From: Dehalococcoidia bacterium
Lineage (GTDB): Bacteria; Chloroflexota; Dehalococcoidia; SAR202; UBA11138
NCBI GenBank assembly: GCA_012270665.1
Contig: JAAXHY010000317.1
Span: forward strand, 1-17,610
Length of the DNA stretch: 17,610 nucleotides
Reading direction: 5' to 3'
Shown: positions 6,618 through 13,208 of the stretch, one piece after another
Layout of the letters: the number at the start of each line of letters is the position of its first letter
How positions within the stretch are numbered: position 1 is the first letter of the stretch
Position numbers and translations under genes: made by a program
Notes under the pieces: model-generated
Database searches by the model: none
The model's input: only the letters and a program-made list of their open reading frames with translations
What the model was told of the DNA's origin: nothing

Positions 6618-7394
6618 GTGAACAGCTTACTCTCCGCCATTGGTTTCCTGACGATTCTGCCGGTCGCGCCGAGAGATTCGACTGGTGGATTGGCATCCGC
6701 CCGCGCTTGGTTTCCGACCGTCGGGCTGGTCCTGGGTGGGTTCCTCGCGGCTGCCGACTTGCTCTTGCGATCCGCCTATTCGATCGTGGCGCAAGACGAC
6801 AGTACAATGCCACCCTTTCTTTCGGCGGTGTTGCTGACGGTTGCGCTTGTCATTCTGACGCGCGCGCTGCACCTTGACGGCTTCATGGACTGCTGTGACG
6901 CACTGTTTGGTGGGTTCAACAGAAAGCGTCGTCTTGAGATTCTTAGGGACCCTCACGTTGGCGCCTTCGCGGTCGCTGGTGTGATCGGTCTCCTGCTGCT
7001 GAAGGCTTCCGCCATCTTGTCGCTGCCGCAGGCGGGACGTATGTGGATTCTCCTGTTATTTCCATGTCTTTCCCGATGGGCAGTTGTATTGGCGATGGAA
7101 CTGTTCCCCTATATTAGGAGCGAAGGGATCGGAATACCGTTTCTGAATAACACCCACCGCTGGCAGGTTGCCTTCGCGCTGTCTGTTACCATCATCGCCG
7201 CTCTGGTAATTGCCGGGCCGGCCGGCCTGGCGCTCGCGGCTGTGGCCAGTATGGTCGCCTGGTCGGTCGGAGCGTGGGCCTCCAGGCATCTTGGCGGAGT
7301 GACTGGAGACGTCTATGGAGCCGTCATCGAGGTCTCAGAAGTGGCAGTCCTCCTTGTAGGCGTGTTTCTGAATCCTACCTCGATGTTGCGTTAG
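6618..7394 (+). CDS. cobS: Adenosylcobinamide-GDP ribazoletransferase (cobalamin 5'-phosphate synthase)
   Basis: CobS is the membrane enzyme that joins adenosylcobinamide-GDP to alpha-ribazole (phosphate), the last ring-closing step of the nucleotide loop. The 258-residue protein is hydrophobic with several membrane segments. It carries the metal-binding, CDP-alcohol-transferase-like motif HLDGFMDCCDALFGG (85-99), followed by RRLEILRDPHVGAFAV (104-119), both diagnostic for CobS. The N-terminal FLTILPV is also typical. The start is GTG at 6618, giving the normal CobS N-terminus, with only a weak upstream AGAAG. It lies between cobT and cbiB, 8 and 18 bp from its neighbours. Confidence 0.97.
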   Translation: MNSLLSAIGFLTILPVAPRDSTGGLASARAWFPTVGLVLGGFLAAADLLLRSAYSIVAQDDSTMPPFLSAVLLTVALVILTRALHLDGFMDCCDALFGGFNRKRRLEILRDPHVGAFAVAGVIGLLLLKASAILSLPQAGRMWILLLFPCLSRWAVVLAMELFPYIRSEGIGIPFLNNTHRWQVAFALSVTIIAALVIAGPAGLALAAVASMVAWSVGAWASRHLGGVTGDVYGAVIEVSEVAVLLVGVFLNPTSMLR

Positions 7395-7412
7395 GGAACA
7401 GGATCGCAAGGC

Positions 7413-8378
7413 ATGGAATGGAGAGTGTGGCCCGGAGAGTGGTATCTCGACGCGGCGGCGTTGACGATAGCCCTCGCGCTGGATTTAACCCTTAGAGAAT
7501 TGCCGAACTCCCTAAATCCCGTGGCTTGGATGGGGAAGCTGATTACATGTTTGGAAAGCATCGGTCCATCGGGTGGGGGACGAGTGTCGGCGTTCTTATG
7601 GGGAGTGTGCATGGCTATTTTGGTTCCCACGCTGTCCGGCGCTCTTGCTTGGATTGTAGTGAATTGCCTGCGAGAGTTGGGTGTTGTCTTCTACATTGCG
7701 GGTTGCGCCGCGCTGCTCAGCGCCTCGTTCGCGGTGAACGGACTGGCAAGAGCGGCAAGGAGCGTTCAAGACGATATGAATTTAGGAAGCGTAAACGAAG
7801 CCAGACGGGGATTGAGGAGCCTCGTCAGCCGCGATTCAGACTCGCTCAGCCGCCCCCTGATAGCGGCGGCGGCGATAGAGTCTGTGGCCGAAAATACGAC
7901 CGACAGCTACATCGGTCCTTGGATCGCGTTCGCCATCCTCGGACTGCCAGGCGCATTCGCCTACCGCGCCATCAACACGCTCGACAGCATGATCGGTTAC
8001 AGGGGCAAGTACGAATATCTTGGGAAGGCGTCTGCGAGGATTGACGATGCCGTAAACCTGATTCCCGCCCGGCTGAGCGCGGCGCTCATGCTGGCGGCAG
8101 GCGCATTTTGCGGAATGCCCATAAACCGGGGTTGGACATGGACACGGCTAGGCCGCGTGCAAACGAGCAGTCCGAACGCGGGCTGGACGATTGGCGCTAT
8201 GTCCGGTCTTCTCGGGGTCGCGCTGGAGAAGACCGGACACTATCGCATCGGAGACGGGCTTCGGAACCCATGCGCGTCGCATATTGGGACTTCCATTCGT
8301 GTGGCTTACGCGGTTGCGGCCCTCGGAATACTCGCGGCTCTTGGCGTACTCGCTCTGCGCGGACTCCTGACAGGCTGA
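7413..8378 (+). CDS. cbiB: Adenosylcobinamide-phosphate synthase CbiB
   Basis: CbiB is an integral membrane enzyme that attaches (R)-1-amino-2-propanol phosphate to adenosylcobyric acid. Its 321 residues have the expected length. The family features are all visible: an N-terminal membrane helix leading to LNPVAWMGKLI (34-44), ESVAENTTDSYIGPW (156-170), RAINTLDSMIGYRGKYEYLG (185-204), ARIDDAVNLIPARLSA (208-223), SPNAGW (253-258) and a C-terminal membrane helix. The ATG at 7413 has AGGA about 9 nt before it. The substrate is made by the next gene product (CobD) from the PduX product, so the gene order follows the pathway. Some authors call this gene cobD, the Pseudomonas name. Confidence 0.97.
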   Translation: MEWRVWPGEWYLDAAALTIALALDLTLRELPNSLNPVAWMGKLITCLESIGPSGGGRVSAFLWGVCMAILVPTLSGALAWIVVNCLRELGVVFYIAGCAALLSASFAVNGLARAARSVQDDMNLGSVNEARRGLRSLVSRDSDSLSRPLIAAAAIESVAENTTDSYIGPWIAFAILGLPGAFAYRAINTLDSMIGYRGKYEYLGKASARIDDAVNLIPARLSAALMLAAGAFCGMPINRGWTWTRLGRVQTSSPNAGWTIGAMSGLLGVALEKTGHYRIGDGLRNPCASHIGTSIRVAYAVAALGILAALGVLALRGLLTG

Positions 8379-8383
8379 GACGG

Positions 8384-9460
8384 ATGAACATGACTCACGA
8401 CCAGGGCAGGCCGGTCCATGGCGGCCTCGACAACTCGGAACTCGGCGCCCTCGGGCTTCGCCCCGATGATGTTCTGGACTTCAGCGCGAGTATCAACCCG
8501 CTTGGTCCATCGCTTAGTGCAGTGGAAGCTGCTCAGAAAGCTAACCTTTCAGCTTACCCCGATCCAGAATGCGTCGAGTTGAGGGAGGCCATCGGAAGAT
8601 CAGTGGGCGTCGAGTCGAGCCGAATACTCGTCGGCAACGGCTCGACAGAACTCATACACCTGTTGGCCAGATCATGTCTAAGCGAACAAAGCGCCGCCGC
8701 GATATTCACGCCGACATTCGGGGAATACGAGGCGGCCTGTCGTCTCCAGCGTGTTACTCCTGTTGCACTCTCTCCCAGCGACAATGGATTCCGCTGGAAC
8801 GTTCAGGCCGCTATTGACTTCATCGCCGAAACCCGTCCTTCAGTCGTCTTTTTGTGTAACCCAAACAACCCGACCGGGGTTTATCTCGGTGAGCGGGAGG
8901 TGACAAGAGTCGCGCGCGCCCTGCGAGGCATCGGTCTACTGGTCCTTGACGAAGCCTACGTATCTTTCGTCGAGGACCGCTGGGACTCGTTGCATCTGCT
9001 GAATATGCCCAATTTGGCCCTGCTGCGCTCCATGACAAAGGACTACGCTCTGACTGGCCTGCGTCTCGGTTATATGCTGGCCTCTGGGGATGTGATCGAA
9101 CGCGTGAGGCGATTCCAGTATAGTTGGAGCGTTAACGCGCCAGCTCAAGCTGCGGGTATTGCCGCTCTGTCCGATCCTGGACACGTCGAGAGGGGACGAG
9201 AGGCTGTCTATGCCGGCAAGCGGTTTCTGTCGGACGCTTTCGCCTCTTTGGGACTCGAGTGCCTGCCATCCGCGGCTAACTTCCTTCTCATCCGCGTTGG
9301 ACAGGCAACCGAACTGCGTCTGGCCCTCCTGCAACGGTACAAGATATGTGTGAGGGACTGCACGTCATTCGGTCTGTCCGAATACATCAGAGTCGGGATA
9401 AGGGGCATGGACGATAATCGGAAACTGGTGGAAGCGTTCAAGCAGGTTCTCCGGTCTTGA
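8384..9460 (+). CDS. cobD: L-threonine-O-3-phosphate decarboxylase
   Basis: This is a PLP-dependent class I aminotransferase-fold enzyme that decarboxylates L-threonine phosphate to (R)-1-amino-2-propanol phosphate, the linker that CbiB attaches. The 358 residues begin with the family HGG element (12-14) and LDFSASINPLGP (31-42). They continue with CNPNNPTG (158-165), LVLDEAYVSF (186-195) and the PLP-binding SMTKDYALTGLRLGY (216-230) with Lys219. The frame stays open far upstream inside cbiB, but ATG 8384 gives the normal N-terminus and lies 5 bp after the cbiB stop. The histidinol-phosphate aminotransferase HisC is the closest alternative, but the operon context and the HGG start favour CobD. 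It is named cobC in the Pseudomonas scheme. Confidence 0.93.
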   Translation: MNMTHDQGRPVHGGLDNSELGALGLRPDDVLDFSASINPLGPSLSAVEAAQKANLSAYPDPECVELREAIGRSVGVESSRILVGNGSTELIHLLARSCLSEQSAAAIFTPTFGEYEAACRLQRVTPVALSPSDNGFRWNVQAAIDFIAETRPSVVFLCNPNNPTGVYLGEREVTRVARALRGIGLLVLDEAYVSFVEDRWDSLHLLNMPNLALLRSMTKDYALTGLRLGYMLASGDVIERVRRFQYSWSVNAPAQAAGIAALSDPGHVERGREAVYAGKRFLSDAFASLGLECLPSAANFLLIRVGQATELRLALLQRYKICVRDCTSFGLSEYIRVGIRGMDDNRKLVEAFKQVLRS

Positions 9461-9486
9461 ATAATTGAATCACATGGGAGAATCCG

Positions 9487-10059
9487 TTGAACAAGCAATT
9501 GATCTTCATACTCGGCGGAGCCCGATCCGGCAAGAGCGCGCTGGCCGAACGACTTGCCCGCCAGCGAGAGCGCGTCCTGTTCATGGCGACCGCCGAGCCT
9601 CTCGACCCCGATATGGAGCGGCGTATTTCCGCGCATCGCAGCCAGCGGCCCAGCGCGTGGAGAACGCTGGAAGAGCCTCTCGATCTGGCCTCCGCGATTG
9701 AGGAAACTACGGATGGCTACGAAATCTGTCTGCTCGACTGTCTCACACTTTGGGTCAGCAATCTTCTGCTGAGCATGGAGGGTAGCCCGAAAGTGGAAGA
9801 AGATATACTGCTGGCGGTTGAAAGACTGCTGGAAGTTTACGAGCGGTCGTCGGCGACGTGGATAGTAGTCAGCAACGAGGTTGGGCTTGGCATTGTTCCT
9901 TCGTCGCCACTCGGTCGCCTATACCGAGACATTCTGGGAAGGGTCAATCAGGCCGTGGCCGCCCGTGCCGACAGAGTGTATATCCTGGTCGCCGGATACG
10001 CGCTGGACGTGAAATCGCTCGGCGTTCCAATAGCGAACGTCAACCTGGATCCTCGATGA
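9487..10059 (+). CDS. cobU: Bifunctional adenosylcobinamide kinase / adenosylcobinamide-phosphate guanylyltransferase
   Basis: CobU phosphorylates adenosylcobinamide and then transfers GMP from GTP, producing the adenosylcobinamide-GDP used by CobS. The 190 residues match CobU/CobP in length and motifs: the P-loop GGARSGKS (10-17), MATAEPLDPDMERRISAHRSQRP with His50 as the likely guanylylated residue, LLDCLTLWVSNLL and VSNEVGLGIVP. The start is a TTG at 9487. GGGAG about 6 nt upstream supports it, and the resulting N-terminus, NKQLIFILGGARSGKS, is normal. It begins 26 bp after cobD and its stop overlaps the pduX start as ATGA. Confidence 0.97.
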   Translation: MNKQLIFILGGARSGKSALAERLARQRERVLFMATAEPLDPDMERRISAHRSQRPSAWRTLEEPLDLASAIEETTDGYEICLLDCLTLWVSNLLLSMEGSPKVEEDILLAVERLLEVYERSSATWIVVSNEVGLGIVPSSPLGRLYRDILGRVNQAVAARADRVYILVAGYALDVKSLGVPIANVNLDPR

Positions 10060-10982
10060 ACCGCGAATCAAGAACGCTGGGGAGGGCGTCCGCTTCCGCG
10101 CCCGGTACGTGTGGAGAGCTTGTTCAGGGGATGCTGAATGGGCGCCACTTCATGATTACCTGCCCCATAGATATGTACAGCGTGGCTACGGTGGAGCTTT
10201 CCCATGGGAAGGGTGGAGTTTCAGGCCCGCTGGATTCTCCAAAGGCGCGGCGCGCGGTACGCTCCACGCTCGATTGCCTGGGAGAGTCGGAAGCGCAAGC
10301 GCGGCTGTGGCTGGACTCTCAGCTGCCGAGAGGCAAGGGTATGGCGAGCAGCACCGCTGACGTTTGCGCGGCGATACAAGCTACGACGGCCGCGCTGAGT
10401 CAGACGATTTCGCCCCGGATGATGGCCCGGATCGCGCTGACGATCGAGCCGAGCGACGGGGTGATGTTTTCTGGAATCGCGATATTCGATCATCGGAGCG
10501 GCAGAATCGCCAAGACCCTGGGCCAGCCACCTCCAATGTTCATTCTGGCTATGGACTTCGGCGGCTGGGTGGACACACTCGAGTTCAACCAGGTTGATAG
10601 AGAGAGCGTCTTGGAAAGCCTGGAGTTCGAAATGAGAGAGGCCGTGTCTCTGGTGGAGGAAGGAATTCGCAAGCGCGACCCCATCCTGGTGGGTCGGGGC
10701 GCGACGGTGAGCGCTCTTGCAAACCAGAGAGTGACGTTCAATCCTAACTTGGAAACCGTTCTAGCGTTGTCCAGGCAATCAGGAGCCGTCGGCGTAAACG
10801 TGGCGCACAGCGGCAGTGTAATAGGGACGCTTTTTGCCGATGACGAGCGGATGGTGGATCGGGCGGCTGAACTTGCGCGACAGAGCCTTCCCGGCCTTCG
10901 ATCCATCTCACGCCACCGCATCGTGAGCGGAGGCGTGAGGATATGCCAATCGGCGCGTTCAGGCTGCGCGCGGAGAACCTAG
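10056..10982 (+). CDS. pduX: L-threonine kinase, PduX-like GHMP kinase
   Basis: PduX phosphorylates L-threonine with ATP to give L-threonine O-3-phosphate, the substrate of CobD. The 308-residue protein is a GHMP kinase. Its N-terminal strand has APGTCGELVQG (15-25), typical of PduX, and its glycine-rich ATP loop is PRGKGMASSTAD (91-102), the family form of the GHMP motif. A C-terminal GHMP motif appears in SGAVGVNVAHSGSVIGTLF. The ATG overlaps the cobU stop (ATGA), which indicates translational coupling. It is the last gene of the operon and ends 14 bp from a convergent gene, with no clear terminator between them. Its presence closes the route from threonine to aminopropanol phosphate within one operon. 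Confidence 0.92.
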   Translation: MNRESRTLGRASASAPGTCGELVQGMLNGRHFMITCPIDMYSVATVELSHGKGGVSGPLDSPKARRAVRSTLDCLGESEAQARLWLDSQLPRGKGMASSTADVCAAIQATTAALSQTISPRMMARIALTIEPSDGVMFSGIAIFDHRSGRIAKTLGQPPPMFILAMDFGGWVDTLEFNQVDRESVLESLEFEMREAVSLVEEGIRKRDPILVGRGATVSALANQRVTFNPNLETVLALSRQSGAVGVNVAHSGSVIGTLFADDERMVDRAAELARQSLPGLRSISRHRIVSGGVRICQSARSGCARRT

Positions 10983-10996
10983 ATGAAACCGCCTGT

Positions 10997-11914
10997 TCAG
11001 AAGACTGCTATCGGGTTGACCGGAGACCCTGTTCCACCGATTACGTTGAGCGGGTTGATAGTCAGCATGAACTCATAGCGCCCTTCCTCGGCGCAGGCAT
11101 TTGCGAGAGGTTCCAGGAGTGAGTTGTCCAGGAGCGCCACGCCATACGCGAATATCACCCCATGAACCGTCCATGGTATTTCATACTCGTTGGGTGAAGC
11201 GTCCATCATGTCCCATCCAAGAATCGAGATGTCGTTGTCGCGAACGAACTTGAGACAAGATGCGTGGAGACCGGGCCTTGAATCGCCCCCGCCCCAGTTC
11301 CCGCCATGATCTGCCGCATAGGTTTCGCGTCCGCTATACACCATGACCGCGTCTCCGGACCTTATCTCGACCCCCTGGGCCCCCGCAATATCCTCGAGCT
11401 CCCATCCGTGAACGGGAGAATCCAGCGTCACATAAGAGGTTCCTCGATGCCCGGGGACGTCGAGTAGAACGCCTCGCGTCAGTATGCCATCGCTCCAGGC
11501 GTCCACAGTAGCGTAAGTTCCGCCTGAGAAGGTCAGGATTTCGTCTGGGGATTTGCCGTCCCACATTCCACCGGAGTCCCATACATGGCAAAGCGCGTCA
11601 ATATGCGTTGTCGCCGTTCCGTGGTAATAGACACCGTAGTAGTCCATAGCCGCGCCTCCGCCATGAGGTCTTTCCATGACGGACATAAAGTGCTGCGCGG
11701 GTCTCGGATTCTCGGTTCTTGGCTCGACTGGAAACGGCCTGCTGAGTGAGACAGTCCGACCATTCTCGACTAGATTCACAGCCTCGAGCCGTTTTGAGGC
11801 GTCAATAAGATTGACGGCTCCGGCAGAACCTCTGTCCCCCCATCTGCCCCAGTTTCGACGCTCTCTCAGATAAGACATCACTTCAGCTTTGCTCGGCGCA
11901 TGTCTTTCGGACAT
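10997..11914 (-). CDS. Cyclase/kynurenine-formamidase-like metal-dependent hydrolase
   Basis: This is a 305-residue cytoplasmic protein of the cyclase family (the superfamily of bacterial kynurenine formamidase and putative polyketide cyclases). The metal-binding signature HxDxxxH is visible as HIDALCH (104-110), followed by GVLLDVPGHRG (148-158) and the central GDAVMVYSGR (187-196). An N-terminal extension of about 50 residues precedes the fold, as in the longer cyclase subfamily; kynurenine formamidase itself is shorter (about 210). The substrate is unknown. The ATG at 11914 has TGGAGGTG at good spacing. The gene is divergent from a dehydrogenase and convergent with pduX, so it is not part of the cobalamin operon. 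Confidence 0.85.
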   Translation of the reverse strand: MSERHAPSKAEVMSYLRERRNWGRWGDRGSAGAVNLIDASKRLEAVNLVENGRTVSLSRPFPVEPRTENPRPAQHFMSVMERPHGGGAAMDYYGVYYHGTATTHIDALCHVWDSGGMWDGKSPDEILTFSGGTYATVDAWSDGILTRGVLLDVPGHRGTSYVTLDSPVHGWELEDIAGAQGVEIRSGDAVMVYSGRETYAADHGGNWGGGDSRPGLHASCLKFVRDNDISILGWDMMDASPNEYEIPWTVHGVIFAYGVALLDNSLLEPLANACAEEGRYEFMLTINPLNVIGGTGSPVNPIAVF

Positions 11915-12054
11915 TCACACACCTCCAGTTTGAATCTGTCGGAAATGTACTCTATCGTCTATCCACAAACAACCCTGTCAAACGAGGCAGACGAAAGGCA
12001 TATATAATACGGTCGTCGAAAACAACACATAATGTGGATATGGAGGAGCGATTC
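11915..12054. promoter_or_regulatory. Divergent promoter region between cyclase and dehydrogenase genes
   Basis: On the plus strand a perfect TATAAT lies at 12003-12008, about 46 nt before the dehydrogenase ATG, with no good -35 at 17 bp. On the minus strand a perfect TTGACA lies at 11981-11976, about 62 nt before the cyclase ATG, but without a strong -10. The GGAGGAG at 12042-12048 fixes the dehydrogenase start at 12055. The shared region suggests joint control of the two genes, but no operator was recognised. Confidence 0.5.
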
Positions 12055-12903
12055 ATGGGTAAGCTCGACGGTAAAGTTTGCGTGATAACTGGAGCAAGCA
12101 GAGGTATAGGGGCGGGGATTGCGAGGCTCTTCGCGGAAGAGGGCGGTAAGGTTGTTACCGCCGCGAGAACTCTTAGAGAAGGCGACCACCCCCTTGAAGG
12201 ATCTCTTGAGAAGACGGTTGCGGATATACGCGAGTCGGGAGGCGAGGCGACCGCGTCTGCGGTGAACATCTCCCTGCCAGAGGATTGTGAGCGTCTCTTC
12301 CAAGAGGCTCATGATGCCTACGGAAGCGTTGACGTACTGGTTAACAACGCTGCGTTGACATACTTCATACCAGTCAAAGACTACCCATTGCGTCGCTGGA
12401 TGCGGTCCTGGGCGGTAAATTTCCACGCTCCCTTCATCCTCAGCCAACTGGCGCTTCAGGACATGATAGAGAAGAAGAGCGGCAGCATCGTAAACATCTC
12501 TTCAGGAGCGGCCATCGGGCCGGGCAGGGGCCCCTATCCCGACGCCCCGCCGAATTCCGGAGGCACATGCTACGGCGCTGAGAAGGCTGCTCTGGAGCGC
12601 TTTTCCCAGGGACTGGCGCAGGAAGTTTACCAGTACGGAATTTCAGTCACTTGCGTATCGCCCTCCCAGGTGGTCCCGACCCCCGGGACTGTCTTCCACA
12701 ATCTTGTGAGCGGAATAGATGATCCGCGTGGAGAACATCCTGACCTGATGGCGAAATCGGCGCTTCTGCTTGCGACTGAATCACTCGACAGCGTTACGGG
12801 CCGTGTCACATACAGCCAGGAAATACTCAAGGAGTATGGCTGGATAGAAGAGGCGCAAGGGACCGGCGTGGACAGAAAGGGCTCCGGGTACAGCCAGATC
12901 TAG
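12055..12903 (+). CDS. Short-chain dehydrogenase/reductase (SDR family)
   Basis: This is an NAD(P)-dependent classical SDR of 282 residues with a Rossmann fold. Visible are the cofactor loop TGASRGIG (12-19), NNAA (97-100), the catalytic Ser in NISSGA (147-152) and the YxxxK pair Tyr173-Lys177. The stretch between Ser and Tyr is about 10 residues longer than usual (PGRGPYPDAPPNSGG). The loop after the active site reads VSPSQVVPTPG, in the place of the usual PG motif. The C-terminus is extended. An in-frame ATG lies at 12034, but GGAGGAG is placed for the ATG at 12055, which also gives the standard N-terminus. The substrate cannot be told from the sequence; the divergent cyclase-like gene may act in the same pathway. 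Confidence 0.9.
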   Translation: MGKLDGKVCVITGASRGIGAGIARLFAEEGGKVVTAARTLREGDHPLEGSLEKTVADIRESGGEATASAVNISLPEDCERLFQEAHDAYGSVDVLVNNAALTYFIPVKDYPLRRWMRSWAVNFHAPFILSQLALQDMIEKKSGSIVNISSGAAIGPGRGPYPDAPPNSGGTCYGAEKAALERFSQGLAQEVYQYGISVTCVSPSQVVPTPGTVFHNLVSGIDDPRGEHPDLMAKSALLLATESLDSVTGRVTYSQEILKEYGWIEEAQGTGVDRKGSGYSQI

Positions 12904-12935
12904 GGATCCAAGAAGATTCGCTCAGCGACTCATTC

Positions 12936-13005
12936 CGCCGAACCCTGTCGGCAGCTCCGAGAACCATCCTGGTGTGGCTGCCGAACAGGGTTCGGCGTTT
13001 GTCTT
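12936..13005 (+). terminator. Long inverted repeat after the dehydrogenase gene, likely terminator
   Basis: CGCCGAACCCTGTCGGCAGC (12936-12955) pairs with 12977-12997 over 20 bp with a single bulged base. The 21-nt loop can pair further (ACCA with TGGT), and the right arm is followed by TTTGTCTT. This can act as a Rho-independent terminator for the dehydrogenase. Its length, and the half-match of CATTCCGCCGAA to the other palindromes, also allow a small mobile repeat. Confidence 0.7.
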
Positions 13006-13208
13006 ATACAAGTCTAAAATAAGGCATGTAAACTCCTTGAAGAGACATATTGACGAGATGATAGTCTTTGCGAACAGTGGACGGGGGTGTAGTTCGGCGA
13101 GTTCGATATCCCCTGTTCACGAGCGTTCATCACAGCGAAGAAATGTGCCGACCGATTACGCAGAATGTCAGTATCGGGACCGCGCGGAGGTCTTGCCGAG
13201 GAGGAAAA
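13006..13208 (+). other. Leader region upstream of the OLD-like ATPase gene
   Basis: No gene is seen in these bases, although the downstream frame stays open through part of them. A possible promoter is TTGAAG (13037-13042), 17 bp, GATAGT (13060-13065), with 4 of 6 matches at each hexamer. GAGGAGG at 13198-13204 is the ribosome binding site that fixes the ATG at 13209. Confidence 0.4.

Noticed and set aside
8108..8383. Long N-terminal extension of CobD inside cbiB
   Set aside because: It overlaps conserved CbiB coding sequence, and the ATG at 8384 gives the usual CobD N-terminus.
13071..13125. Possible LexA-type operator among GAAC/GTTC repeats
   Set aside because: The half-sites do not have the needed spacing; only loose GAAC and GTTC words are present.
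13068..13208. Upstream extension of the OLD-like ATPase frame
   Set aside because: The extension does not resemble the family, and GAGGAGG places the start at 13209, giving the standard MKLIRARVTNYRSI start.
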